NCBI GenBank assembly: GCA_027574665.1
Contig: CM050659.1
Span: 18,577,001 to 18,641,000, forward strand
From: Rhynochetos jubatus
Lineage: Eukaryota; Chordata; Aves; Eurypygiformes; Rhynochetidae
Length of the DNA stretch: 64,000 nt
Direction of reading: 5' to 3'
Shown here: piece after piece, positions 48,491-62,127 of the stretch
How positions within the stretch are numbered: the first letter of the stretch is position 1
How the letters are laid out: each line of letters starts with the position of its first letter
Notes under the pieces: generated by a model
Told to the model about the DNA's origin: nothing
Databases searched by the model: none
Seen by the model: the letters and a program-made list of their open reading frames with translations, nothing else
Position numbers and translations under genes: made by a program

Positions 48491-51006
48491 TGTGCATGTG
48501 TTAGTGTTTTAACCAAGTCTGAGACAGAAATCATTAGACTGAAGGAAGTGCAGGTGCTACAAAGTCCAAGTCCCAAAGCCGGTGTAAATTCCTTCAGCTG
48601 CTTTCTATGACACAGTCCAGTTAAGACTTCTGAGAAAACCACTCACAAGCTACAAACTGCCTGAACAGCACGGGGTTCTACAACTTTGGTTTGGTTTTTT
48701 CAAATTCTTTGTTCTGACGCCTTGTCTACTACAGACTGCCTGGGATGGCTCCTACAGCAGGTAACTCTATGGTAGTGAGATAGTAATGACTTTGGATACC
48801 TAAATACACCTAAATTTTCAATCATTCCAGGGACATTCAGTTGCTTACTAGGTTAATACCATTAGCAAAAGCAGATCGTTTACCTGCTGTGACTACTATT
48901 TTTATCACTCATACTTTCCTGTTACTGGTTTTGCTACCATCCAGCGATCTACATTTTCATTTATACATTTGTGCCATTATTTTACTAAGAGAAAAATTTC
49001 AAGAGACTTTACTGGGGCTTCATTTACATTTGATGATTCCGTTTAATAGCCCTGTGGGCTAAAAGCCAACTGATGAAAAATTCTAATTCATGATGGCAGA
49101 GGAGGATGTTAACCCCATTAGCATCAAAACAAAATGACCAAGTGTCAGGACAGTTTTCACAGTTCCATTCCTGTCCTTTCAGACCAGTTAAAGCTCCCAG
49201 AATTAGGTTAGTCAACGGTGCAGACTAGTTATTCGGTTAACGTGTCCGATGGTGCTGTTGGACACTATGCACTGACTGTGTCAGTCATGCTGCTGGATCC
49301 AGGTACTGGAAATTTAAAAGATACAGAATGAATTCTTTACACTTACAAGTCCCTAATGAGAAAAGAAAAATTCTGTCTGCATCTTTTTTCCATTTAAAAA
49401 CAAGTGCATCCGAATAAAATGGATGAGATGGGAAGGATATGCATTTTCTGTACGGTATCATTTGTCCCTATCACTATCATGACACAGGAAAATTAAAGCA
49501 GCTTTGTAGCATTCTCAAACTTGACTAGATAAATCACAGAGTAAGCACAGGGTTTTACAATACTGCTCAGAGATCAGTCCCTTCAGTTTGGCTGGATCCT
49601 CATCTCCCCCATCAGGCCCATTTTGACAAAGTCTCTCTGCTAAACGAGGAGTCATTCCAGGCTGGCAGACTCTCTGTAGCTAGTGGCTTAGTAAGACTTT
49701 ACTTCAACCTTTCAGTTCTTTCTAAAAATCTACTCTTCTTCACTTTTCTCTGTTAACTTCAATGATATGATAAACCTTCACAAATAGTACAGCAAAACAG
49801 CATTCAAAAACAGGTCAACTGAGGACCTCCGCAGAACATGCTTCAACATGAAGTTCAAGCAAGTAACTAGAAACAGAAAAATCAGGTACATTTTGCAAGA
49901 TTGATCTTGCAAGGCACTGACTGTTCAGTCCTACAAGGCTTCTGTTCTGCAGGGGACTCAATCTTTTAACTCAAGTGGAGGTTCTTGCTTTGGAAAAAGA
50001 AAAAGCACGTCAGTCAGTATGTCAGTGGACAACCATGGCTAGTTCCAAACACAAACCACAGAGGAAATAAGAGAATTCTAACTCTGACCTAAGCTTTTGT
50101 CATTAAGAAACTAGAATAGTATTTTTGCCATTTCTCTTATATGCCCTTGCTGTGGCCAGTAAGGACATTAAGGCTCTAAAGAGAAATACAAAATAGAACA
50201 GAAATTATGAACAGTCCTCCTTCACTCCCCAAAATAACAGAAAACCATTTCAAAACAGCAACAGAATCCTCAAAAACGTGGGTCACAGAAAACGCATTTT
50301 AAAAGTTTCACTTAACAACAGTATTTTCCCTTCCAACCAAATTCCCAACTCTCGTCTTAGGCAATCTTAGACTCTTCGCTCTATTAATAGCTTAATGCAT
50401 GATAAATAATACATTATTCAAAAGGAACGTGTACTTTCACATTTGGTACAATACTTGCAAGCGACTGGCACTGTCTTCCACTTGATTTCAAGTGACATGC
50501 CCAACGTCTTTGCAAGAAAAGTAAATCTGCCCATGCAAACTGATACTGTCTCTGCCCAGCTGAATGCAACTTTCTTGCAACCAAAGAAAGAAGAAATACT
50601 AAGTTCAAAATGTACTTCAAAGAGGAGGAGAGAACATTAAAAAGGATGAGGTGTCCTATTTAATTCGGGCCACACCACTTCCAAAAGGATGCAGCAGAAT
50701 TATAAAAGTGTCGAAGATGGGCAATAAAAACGATCAAAGTCATGCTGATTCTTCTGTATCAGTAGAGACTGAAGATGTTGGGACTTCTTAGATCAGAGAA
50801 GCAAAAGTAAAGGTAGAGACAACCCGAAAATAAAGACGACAATATGATAAAAGTACAGCAAAGATGAATCAAGGTCTACCATTCAGTCTCTTTCATAACA
50901 TGAGATCAAGGATACACTCAACACTATCAGAAGGTTGCAAAATTGACGCAACGCATTACCCATCAGTGGAACTTAAGAGAACGTGATATCATCCATGTCA
51001 AGGGTT

Positions 51007-51046
51007 CAGGCTGAATAAAAAAGCCAGACAGGCTGAATAAAAAAGC
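51007..51046. repeat. Two-copy 18-base direct repeat
   Basis: CAGGCTGAATAAAAAAGC at 51007-51024 is repeated exactly at 51029-51046, with a period of 22. The exact identity suggests a recent local duplication. Each unit contains AATAAA, by chance in such A-rich DNA. Confidence 0.9.
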
Positions 51047-53943
51047 ATGCACAGGTTCCAGTGGCATTTTTGAATTTTTTTTAATTAATACTCCGATATT
51101 TGCAAATGAAAATCTTTTCTTAGTCTTTCAGAACAGAAATTCCCTGGGCTTGAATTTTGATACTGTCAAGAATACTTCATTTTCAGCTTATCAGGTGGCC
51201 AAAACACTCCACTTTTTATATAGTCATAAATCACGATACAACAGAAGTTGAAACAAAACGTTTTGATTTTACTGGCGTCAGTAATTCCATGACAAAACAT
51301 CTGCATCTCATATTGAACTTTTAAACGTCTCTGTGGTCTACAGTGAAGGAAAATGAATTTATAAACACTGGAATTTCAGAAGTGAAGCTTTTCATTTCAG
51401 GTAGCACCTTTCCATAAATACTGTAAATATCAACACTTTCAACATGTCTTTAGTATGAAAATAACCCACATTGCCAAGAACATTGACTGAAATAGTATCA
51501 AACATGAATTAGCTGCAAACACAAACAAGAAAACAAGAAGGTGCATACTAACAGCACCTGTTTTGGCAAAGCATCTTTGTCACAAAGCTAACAAGGCCTC
51601 TGTGAGATCATCGAATACCTCAAGTGGTAGGGGACCCATAAGGATCAATATAGCAAGTGTTCATTCATTCCTCAAGTGAATGTTACACACTTTAAGGTGC
51701 AAGACAACTTTAAACAACATATGGGAATACACTTCTACTGTCTTACACTCTTCTCAGTTTACTGAGGAGTTCAAGACAGTTGTCCCCTGGAAAAAAAGCA
51801 CTTCATGCCCATAGCGCAGGGGAAGACTCACGCTCTGCCTGCAGCTACTTACGCACTGCACTGACCAAGCTCCCCTCAGGTCTGGAAACAATGGCTTGTT
51901 TGGCTAGTGAGGCTGCAGACACCACACCATGGTGAAGCAGCTTCAGAAACCAGAAGCACAGAGAGACGTGCGAGTACCCTGCAGTAGCTCTGAGCCAGAG
52001 TACCTCTGACCAGGAGAGAAGATACCCGACGGCAGCAGAGCGGAAAAGTCTGTCCACAGAAGATAGCAGGAATGTCACTGATATATGACTTTACATCTAT
52101 GTTACTATTTTCTTGTTGCTGTGAGAATACACGAGAAAGCAGTTACCATTTCATATTCAAAGACCCATTTTAAGTCTAGGTGTGAACAGTATCATTTGTT
52201 TGCAGCCTATAATTTTCTCTTCCAAGCAGTGTTGAACAGTTTTGTTTGGGGGAAGGGTATTAATAATATTCTCTATTCACATGTTAAAATTAGCTAACCT
52301 TCTACCTGCTCTGGAGAGCCTCCAAGAAAATCTAAAGCAATGACAAGCACTAACTTATCAGGGTAAAACAGATCTTTTTTTCCATATAATTAAAATTTAC
52401 ATACTAACTGGAATACTCCTCAAGCTGATGTTATCTTGATTTTTTATGATGAGGCCATATACAATATTAATCTCATCATATATAACTTGAGCGTCAAGAA
52501 CCAGGCTTCAAAGCACTCTAGACATAACAGCTTTGAAAATGTTAGTAATGATTACAGGGGCAGTCTAGAAGCCCTTCCTTACCCTAATTAGGCAATATTG
52601 CCTGCATTCTCTGAGACAGGATCAGTGATGGAAGTCAACAGATGTAATACTGGGATTTTTTTTGTAGCTGTATCAACAGAAAAGGAGAAGAAAACATACA
52701 GGATGCACTAGGCTCTCTTTGTATACTCACGTGACGATTGCTCATTTCAACCAGAGAGAAAATACAATTCCTCACCTTTACTCTAGCAACCACCGGCAGG
52801 AACAAGCAAGTCTCAAAGAACGGGCTCAGCACCATCAAAGTGCAACCAACACTTTATTTTTGTATTTCAATAAATTGTTTGATGTTCTGCCTGAAGACTT
52901 GTGCAGGAATAAGTGCACGTGTCTAGCTTGTGATTGCATTGCTGCTCACTCATCTTCAAAATTTAAACTCCTCCTCAATATTCTCAGAGCTAAACCCTGT
53001 GAGGTTCAAGAATGCAGTCAAGTCCCTGTTCAGCGTGTTTTCTACACAGTTTAGTTACAACGACATAACAAAGTGCCATACAAAATGAGGAAAATGCCAA
53101 TTTTCAGTCTCTGGGTTGTTTTCACTGAGCTGTGAATAACAGTTTGAAACTCAAGCTAAGTATCAACCAGAGAGCAGCTTCACAGCATCAGGGAAGAGCC
53201 GTACAGACAGGCTCGACCTAGCAGGTTTCCCCGAGTAACTACTTAGTTACAAATTCTGAATTATTTCTCCCAAGCTGCAAGGGCCGTTACAGTAATTTCT
53301 CCTAGAAATCTTAACAGAGTTCAACCACATTTAAAGAGAATTAGCGTTCAGACCGATAGGAGCGTATACAGGGAGTTACTTAGTGGGTTTCCACTTCTAT
53401 CAATCTTACTCCAGGTTCACAGAGATCAAGTGAAAGAGTCCACCTGACCTCAAAAATTTATGAATCAGTCCCCCTAATGCCTATTAACACTCCAAAGATG
53501 CAGTTCATGTTGAGAATTGATTACTCAAAAGTAAATATATAAAGTTGTAAGTAGGTATATAAATATATTTAAGGCTATTTCCCCAGGAAGCCAGAGAAAG
53601 AACTCTTAACAAAAGGCCACTTCAGAAACAAAAATATTTTAGTTCAGCACCATATTGTCTTCACAAAGATCATTAAATGTTGTTTGAGATGAGTGAAACA
53701 GAGAGGGGAAAATATGTGTCCCAGATCTAGATGAAGATTGATGTTACTTGTAGAAGAAGGAGCTGGAGGTATTTGATGCAGCACCAAAACCTGCAGCAGA
53801 ATTAGAAAGGGCTGATTAAAATTCAGACACCGCAACCAGAGTGTATACGTAGAGCTCCATAATCCATAGGTAGAAAGCTACATTAAACAGCATTAAAGAC
53901 CCTGCTTATGCAAAAGCGAAGGCATACAGACTGGGTCCTGGCA

Positions 53944-54058
53944 CGCTCAGCGTACGTACCAAGTCCTGGTGTCCCCTCGCAGGCGCAGGCAGGCGTTTCC
54001 GGCACCCGGCGCACACCGTACATCGTCGCTAACGTTACTTCCCTGCTTCAGCAGCACG
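53944..54058. other. Dense CpG patch
   Basis: Fourteen CpG dinucleotides lie within about 115 bases, inside an otherwise CpG-poor AT-rich region. The patch includes a GTACGTAC palindrome near 53952-53959. It lies within a 93-codon plus-strand frame (53908-54189) that has no recognisable domain. It could be an unmethylated regulatory patch, a small exon of an unknown transcript or a GC-biased conversion tract. None can be chosen from sequence alone. Confidence 0.4.
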
Positions 54059-56159
54059 AGGAGGAGAGGAACTCTCTCACAGCAACAATGAGGAAACATC
54101 AGCCAGAGGATACCGTGCGATTAACAATTAAACATTCTGGGGAGCCTGGAGTTGCTATGGGTAGGGAGAAATTAATGCTTCAGGTTTAGCAGCGGATTCC
54201 CCCTGCAGACAGCACTGCTTCTGCGTGTGTCCGAGAGCACAGGGGTCAGCTCGGCACTGACAGCTGGCGCTGTGCAGACTTCTGAACTTGGCAAGTCAGC
54301 CATTGCCATATAACTGTTATTGCCAGGCATTTAATTTGGGATTAATGGGGAAAATAATGGGTGCTAAATGTGAGCCAATACTATATCATAAAGAAGTAAG
54401 AGGCCAAGTTCTCTACTGCAGTGACTCACTTTCCCTGAGGTCAATGAAACTACATCAGCAGGAAATTTTGTCCCATTATAAAGATCTAAGCAAATAATTC
54501 ATACTGAATCATTTATCTAATTAATCTCAATTTTTCAGCATGAATGCTAACAGGCTCCAAATTCCTCTCTTATTTTTATTAGCACTTATTCACTGAATAA
54601 ACCTTGCCCGTGACACCGCTGTGAGGTGTCCACAGAAGGATGAGAGAATTTCTGACCTGTCCTCAAGGTTACATAGCACGTTTGTGTCCGCGAGGAACAC
54701 ACCATTTGGAACAAAAAAGTTGTTTCCCGCCACTATTCTGTGCCATTTGCTGGAAGATCAATGCTTTTGTTTCAAGAATTTTGCTAGTGGACTGACTTGG
54801 TAAAGGGCTCAAAAAACCGCCGACCACTACACATTCTGTGAAAGAACACAAAACGGAGACTGTTTACCACTGTTCCACTATTGCTTATATTAAAAAGCAA
54901 CTAGGAGAAATAATCCCTTTTGGTTTTCCCTCTCTTCAAATAAATGCAGAGGTTTTGTATGGATATGAATAATTGAATAACCTAGTGATTTATAGCTATT
55001 ATATATTTATATGTTCTCTCTCTCTGGTTTTGTTTTGGGTTTTTTTTTTTAAATCAAAAGAGTCTGCAGAGATGAACTATTCAACAGACCTCCCTGCCAT
55101 GCCTAAGGCTCATGTTTTGCCCAACACACCATGTATGAGCAGCTTACTCATTACAGTCATTGTTTTAAGGATGCCCTTTCAGTGCTCCCTCTATTTCCAG
55201 GGGGTCCCTTGTTAAAAATCTCAAGAGCAGGCTCTCTTCATTTCCCCAGACATCTGTTTCTGTTCAACCCCTTATGCTACCACACGTTAGTATTTAACAT
55301 TTGTAGGGAGTTAATGTTTAAAGGGCCAGCTATGGCTGACACCATTCTGCCAGCAATTACGCAGCTGAGAAAGCTCATCCCAACTGTGATCTCCATGGAG
55401 AAGAGACACAGTAAAGAATGCACGATACAGTCAAGGAAGCCTCAGCTGAAACAGGACGGGCAACCATTAACCTCGCAGGAGCATTTTGCCACGTGAGCAT
55501 TTATCAAAGGTACTGCTCCAAAGGTGCTGGGTGGCTTGTTCCAGAGTAACCAGAGAAATTGCGCTCTCCTGAACAGCCGTTAACTTGGGAAGATGCTTCA
55601 ACCCTTTCTGAATTAAAAGATGCAACAAAAATAGACCGTCATTAGGGAGGGCTGAATCAAGGAGTGAAAAACATCTCCTCATTTTTTCTGGCTGCCAGTT
55701 GTCCGCAAAAGCATTTCAAGAGATGTTGTTAATGCTTCTCAAAACATTAATGTTGCTACCAAAAATTGCTTAGAGTCGAGCACATTGGTCACAAGTGAGC
55801 ATTATCTGTCACTTGCTCATCTTCAAACCATCGTATTTACACTCAGCAATTCTCAAAGCACTCCTGGTTTGTCACAACTGTCCTCTCCGGGTGAATTATC
55901 CTGCATTCACTGGGGCCGAGGCAGTAGGAGCTAAAGGATTTCTTCGCAAACATTACGTGTTTTGAAAAAGCACAGCCCTTCTCCCTCTTTCATTTTAACA
56001 ACAGTTTGTTGACTGGAGGAAAACAAAAGGATTAACAGCTCTCATGCTTCCAATTAAATGCTTTGGCCTTCTCTACCTTGCTTTTTAATCAGTGGCTCAG
56101 GGGCCCGTTCCTTGTATACACTAGCGAATTTATATAAGCTCTTAATGAACCAGTTACTG

Positions 56160-56330
56160 ACAGTCAGGAGTGCAAGCTGCAGAGAATAAAGAAAATTACT
56201 ACAGAAACAATTTGCCTTTTAAATTGCATGTAAAAATAACGACAATGGCATGACAGTTTGTTTGTTTATGCATGTTTTACCTATTTTCACTGATTATTGC
56301 ATAAGGCCCTGCTATGTGTTACAAGGCCTG
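56160..56330. promoter_or_regulatory. Candidate enhancer with SOX, FOX and C/EBP-like motifs
   Basis: Within about 65 bases are a SOX-type ACAATGG (56242-56248), a FOX-type TGTTTGTTTA (56259-56268) running into TTATGCAT (POU-like, 56266-56273), and ATTGCATA (C/EBP-like, 56296-56303). The block is AT-rich, repeat-free and contains a single CpG. The motif names rest on known consensus sites. Conservation and activity cannot be judged here. Confidence 0.28.
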
Positions 56331-58330
56331 CTGTTTCTAAAGTGTAAAGATCACTCTGCTAGGGTCAAACCTTTTATCTTAAGCTGTTGAAGTTACTGTA
56401 ATTGGCTCCAGAAGCCCTGCTACCCACCTCCTACTTGCTGACCCAAGAGGTCAACAACCGCAAACGTCATGTCCAACACTGAGAAAACCCCAGCAGCCGT
56501 GCCAAGTACTCTCAAAGAAACTAACGTTTGTATTCTTCCGTCAGCACCAGAAGCCAAATCCTGTGACGGTTTCTTCATCGCTTTCTGGGGCTTTGAAGGC
56601 TACCATCAGGACTGCAGAGGAACTCCAGCGTTCCCCATCACCTACAGCTTTGCTTAACAGAGCCCCCCGACTCACATGCCTGGCGCTGTTTTGAACAGGG
56701 ACAGTTATTGAGGGTTGAGGAACCACTGTTCCAGAGTTACCCTCAGCAGCAGTCACAGCATTTCAGTCACTCTGGACACTTGTTAAATGAAGACACGCGT
56801 AAGGAAGACAAAACCATCATGAACAAACTTAATTGTCTGGGGGTTTTTTTGCTTTCCTTTATTCAGACAGAGAGGAATTCCAACAGTACTACATCAGACA
56901 TATCTCACAATGCTTTCTTAATTGGCATTAACCAGTATTTCAGGAGGTAACATTTCCCTAATTAAAAGAAAATCAGGCGCAACTTATTATAGTCAGCTTA
57001 CAGTAATAGTACCTTTCAGATTTTGGCAGTAATGAAGATAAAGCAATAATGCACTCAAATAATTGTTCCCCACAATTTTGAATCACTTGGATAGCTATTA
57101 TAGCCTAAAGCACAATCACGGCTCATTAGGGCTCTCCAAATAATAACTTCGAACAAAAGACAGAAAGAGAGACTCCTCATACACAAACTAGTTTGTCCAA
57201 ATCACTTACGTACTTGAATGAGATTAGAGGTGTGACAAACATCATAGGTTTAAATTATTTAAGCCTAAAAGAAACTTTCAGGTTCTGTTCACACTGTGTC
57301 CTGCTACAACTCCTCTCTCCCTTCCCCTCAGCCTCTGCTCCCAGCTTTGCTTTTTATTTCTCCAACATTCCCATGATTCTTCCAGCATCCTCTCAGAGGG
57401 AAAGCAACAGAGGAAGATGGACATGAAACAAATCTCAAGCAGCTTCAGACAGAAGGATGAAGGAAGCAGGCGAGGGAGGCATGAACAAGGCGCACAGCAG
57501 GGCTGTACAAGGGTGAGAGTCTCACATCATTACTCCTCTTCCTTTCCAAGAAACAGCATATTCAAGGAAGTAGACAGATACGTTCTTGAAGGCAAAACGG
57601 CAAAGTTAGTGTTGCTAGTGGGACAAAACCCTTCCATGTGCTGCAGAAGCCCAGAGCAAACAGCAGAATCATTAGCCTGATTATTCCCAGTGCTAAAGAT
57701 TGAGTACTGCAGGATACAACAATTGTTGGAAGCAAATTAAAAAGGTAAAGTGAATGTCCAGCTTCATCAAGTCAGACTACAATCACGAACTCCCAGCACC
57801 TAACAGAAATTATACCGATGGGTAGCTCCATACACCTACAAGAAACAGAGAATACCCTTCCCAGTGGATCCACAATAAACCCAGCAGAATATTGTGCAAG
57901 GGTGATCATCACACCTCCCGCACAATTTGCCTGCATCCCACTTTGGGAAGCTGCTGTTCTTTGCCTCTATTTGGTGGACAGACAGAGCCTCTGACTGATA
58001 AATTCCTTCCACTGAGGATGTGGAAAATTAGAAACACTGGTTGTCCCAGACAGACTGAACATAAACTCTGAATGGACTAAAAGAGGAAGCCAAGAAAAGT
58101 ACCTTAATATCAAGTCTGGCTGGGCTGTGCCATCTAACAACTCATCCACACATATTTTACAGCCAGAAACAAAAGCAGGCACGTTTTGGCTCACTGAGGC
58201 AGAAAAGGTTACAGTGGAGAACACCAGAAGGGTTTAAAAATTTTAACAGACCCTCTCGTAACTAAAATCAGAATGATGCCTGGGGGGTGTCTATGAAGTC
58301 AGGAGGCTTGAGCAAAGAAGAAAAGCAGTG

Positions 58331-58440
58331 CTGTGGGCTGAAAGTCAGAGACACAAATTTCACTCCCAGTTCTGATACAGTCTTTCTATGAGATCACGAG
58401 CAAAAAAAACCTTGACCTGTTTGGGTCTCTGGTTCTTGGC
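58331..58440 (+). mobile_element. MIR-like (CORE-SINE) relic
   Basis: The plus strand reads GGCTGAAAGTCAGAGACACA (58336-58355), then TTCACTCCCAGTTCTGATAC (58359-58378), then a decayed stretch ending in ATGAGATCACGAGCAA and CCTTGACCTG. This follows the MIR order 'gga(a)gtcaggagacctgggttc-a-tcccagctctg-cac-t ... gtgacc-tgggcaagtcac'. The 3' half is not convincing. Elements of this age are rare but present in bird genomes. The call rests on recalled consensus and needs a profile search. Confidence 0.5.
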
Positions 58441-59335
58441 TGCTCTATCTCTACTTGCCCTGCAAGGACTGCAGCAGGGATTCTCTCTGTTTGCCCCGCA
58501 CATGGCCCAGCTTGTGATCTCAATCAGGGTATTTGCACTGGAATGGAATAAAAACAATGAACAAGGGACTGACTAATGCCAGTATTTCAATAAATCAGTC
58601 AATCAGTGTAGGAGCAAATGAAACCTTCCTTTTCAGAAAACACAAGGAAGAGATTCATGGGAAGGGGCTCACACACAGACAATCCCAGAACAAATACTGT
58701 GATTAAGATTCTCCCAGTCTGGTCTTGGCAAAAATTGATAACAATAACAGCTACACTTGTCAAAACAGATGAAGAATTGCTGCACAAAAATCCACACCAG
58801 TTAATGTGATAGAGCAAACAAAACTACCTGGAGTCACATCAGATGAAGACGGAAATAAAACAATGTCTACAATAAAAACAGTAAATACAAAAAGTTTGCC
58901 TAGTGAACAAAGCTATACTTGGGTTGGGAGAACATCAGCAGTCAAAACTGAGTGGTGTACAGATGTTCCCCACACTGTCTGCTCAGGGCACCCGACTTGT
59001 CCCCTGTCACCTCTCAAAGACGGGCTGCAGAAAAACCATTTCCAGAGCGGCATTTCTCCACTCAGGTTTGATGGCTCAACATGAGACTACTGGAAGAGGG
59101 ACGATAAACTGTAAAAGAGCAGTAAACTGATTGATGTGACTGAAGCTATCCCAGAGATGTCTTTTCCCCTGCTGAAGTTGGTAATCAAAAGGCAGATTGG
59201 CTGATGAATCTTTGGGGAACCTTCTTCCACTAAGCTGGAATCGACTGCCATCAACTGCAGCCTGCAACAGGGGACAGATGCAAACAGTGCTGCCCTGCCC
59301 GCCCGTTCTCTCCGCAGAAGATGAAGCCACTAACA

Positions 59336-59359
59336 CCAATTTTAAGGCCAATTTTAAGG
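59336..59359. repeat. Tandem duplication of a 12-mer
   Basis: CCAATTTTAAGG occurs twice head to tail with no mismatch. It is probably a replication-slippage product. Confidence 0.85.
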
Positions 59360-62076
59360 TTTTCTTCTCCTATATGTCATGCTCCTGGATGTAAGTAATT
59401 CTTTTTTCTAGTTTACAGTGTGAGACTCAGACGACCCTTCAATCCGCATTACACTGAGATAAAGGAGGACACATGGGTGTAAATAACAGCAAAATTGACC
59501 TTCTGCATGATCAAAATTAAGGGGAGATACCAAAGGGAGAGAGGTACAAGACTTGCTCTTTTACTGCAGAACAACAGAAATAAGTACAGATGGAAGATTG
59601 TCAATTCCACAGTACACTGAAAATTTGTATACAGGTTACATTTCTGCAAAAATAAGAGACTGCCACCACATTTCCCAGTCAACAGGTGAAACCTCACCGA
59701 GCGCTTTGAAACCCAGGGTGTCAGCCTAAAGATGTTACTCTTCAAGAGAAATAGGAAATTAAATTTGGGGTTTGGTTTGGGGTTTTTTTTAGGTACAACT
59801 TCTGCAAAACACCCTCTCCTTGCAGGGAAAGATGCAATGGAAAGGAAAACTAAAAAGGTCACATAAGCAAAATAAACACGTGTCCCTGTGGAGGAGTACA
59901 GAAGAGACCATCCCGTACTTCTAGCTGAGAGCCGACACGGTTGTGGAAAACTGAGCGGAGTTTTGCTGTACACTTCCTTGCTAAAGGTTGTGTTCTTTGC
60001 TTATCTTTGATCATCTCCTTCACGTGACCTTATGGGGCAGAAAAAAGGCCATCTGATACATCTGCCTCATTTATTTTAAATCTATTTACACACAGGACTC
60101 ATGTTGTAATGAATCCATTTTGATGTTCTGGTCATCAGAGATAGCACTAGTGGCGATAAAAGGGGTACAAGAAGTGTTACAGATTGTTAAAGGAGTTAAT
60201 ATTCAGGATGATAGTAAGACATTTGACCCATACCAAGAAGCTGCTAAGTCCCATCATATATCAATGTGTAACATACTTGCTCTTTACTTCGTTCCAACAG
60301 TAATTGAGTCAAACGGCCTCCCTACTACTAATAAAAAGAAAACAGTAAAAATTCATAATTCATACAGATTATTTTGTGCCTGCGACCCTACACTTCTGGT
60401 GTAAGCATTTCGTACACTTAGAATCAATGACATACTGAGTGCTGAAGCACAGGCTCGAGATGGAACATATTCATCCTCACAGCGTAATTAGCTTGATGCA
60501 GTTACTTCCTAACAGCAGAACTTGTTTCCATAGGAAAATAATAAATTCCTTGCAGCAATTTGGACTTTAATTAAAATCAGCTACCAAGATGCATCTTAAT
60601 TTGGGTCCTGTTCCTATGTTAGGCACAAAATAGACTATACATCGTCTCTTGTATGGGAGATCAAGCACAGGGACTCATCCAGCACGCCCCTTGCATGGGT
60701 TTACTTCCAAATAAAAAAAGAGGTGTTGAAAACAAAAATGTAACATGAAAACAACAGTTTAAAAGACATACACACCCTCTGAGCTCCACAGGCAGCTGCA
60801 GGGTTTGTCCCTATGCTCCCACCTGAGCCTGCTTGGAACAGAACTGAAAGGGAGGGACCCAAAACACAGCACCAGCCCCCCACTCCCCTGCGTAAAGAGT
60901 AAATTTAAAGCCAGATTTGTCAAGCTCTTCAGGTGCCTGATTCCCACCGATTTCATTGAACTGAGAATTCAATGGGAGTCAGACACATCAATAGCTCCCA
61001 GAAGAGATCTGAGAGATTTCTCAACATTCTGCTCTTGGAAATCAAGCAAGCAATGGATTTGGTTTTCTTAACCTGACACAGGCAGCATCTTTCAGGAAAA
61101 CACATTCTAGTTAGAGAAATCTATAGGCTGGTTCTCAGTCCCAACGACCTGTTTGATCTAGACAAAGAGCTGCTGCACCTCGTACCTTTCTCATAGGTAT
61201 TGCTTCCCAACACACTCAAAAACATTTACTCTCAAGACTTTGGGTTTTTTTAAAAATTACTCTCTCGGGATTATATTATTTTGCCACTTTATTTATCCTG
61301 TACCTTATTTGGACGAACTCTTTCAAAACAAAAGCAGAATTTTGGCCAAATATTAAACCAGTAGGCAAGTGCAGTTTTATGTGTGACAACCAAAACTTTA
61401 CAGACTTTTTTAACGATGATTTCATGAAGGAGTCTCTCCATCAACTCAGAGTGCAGCAGGTGCGTATGTACAAGGAAAACAAACTTTAAAGAAATACAAA
61501 ATAAAAAAAGCAGAGTGGGAGAGAAAAGAACTATTTTACAGCTACCTCTGTCACAAAGCAGAAAGTTGATTATCACTCTTTGATAAGGAAGAAGAAAGCT
61601 GTCTAATGCTTCTAAAGCTAAGCCGGTACATAATTTCCCTTTAAGTTCTTTGACTGTCCCCCCTCAGCCTTTCTCGTGCAAGGTTACATGCGTAAACAGC
61701 GAGAAATTCGGTTTCTGGCTGTTTTCAAAGCACGTATGAGGATCTCAACTCCTGCGAGTGTCCTAAAGCAGACATCATATGGGAAGGCTTGCTAAGCATC
61801 GGCTTTTCCAAGCAAAGGGGAAAACAGTCAACAAACAGCGCTGGGGGGAGCCTTGAACAAAACAGACTTATCTGGGAAGGCACACAGTTCTACCGGAGGG
61901 GGCATCACCTGTATTGTCAAAATCCCTCCCGCAGGCTAACGTGACGATTCACAATTCCAGCAGGATATTTACAAACACACGTTCCCAGTATGATTCTCAC
62001 AGAGCGCTTACGGGAGTGAACATGCGTGTGTGTGAAGACTGAAAACGCTGTGCTGCCATCAGCTCTAGGGCAGAAT

Positions 62077-62127
62077 CTGACTGGTTTTATCTCAAATCCC
62101 CATTCTCTGCTTATTTTACAGGTAATT
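62077..62127 (+). other. Possible recursive splice site
   Basis: A branch-point-like CTGAC (62077-62081) lies about 40 bases before a pyrimidine-rich segment ending in TTATTTTACAG (62111-62121). This is directly followed by GTAATT (62122-62127), so a 3' and a 5' splice site are fused. Recursive splice sites of this form are known from long vertebrate introns. The motif is short and arises by chance, and the transcribed strand is unknown, so this is tentative. Confidence 0.15.

Larger units (their letters stand above)
48491..58330. other. Long unique non-coding stretch, no gene seen
   Basis: Nearly 10 kb has no recognised interspersed repeat and no coding region. It is AT-rich overall, with a small dense CpG patch at 53944-54058 and an enhancer-like motif cluster near 56160-56330. 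Open frames up to about 120 codons (55131-55496, +) match nothing known. Confidence 0.5.

Noticed and set aside
59449..59973. Minus-strand open frame of 174 codons, the longest in the window
   Set aside because: No domain, motif or composition typical of a protein. A rough chance estimate for 64 kb read in six frames is about one frame of this length, and no splice context supports it.
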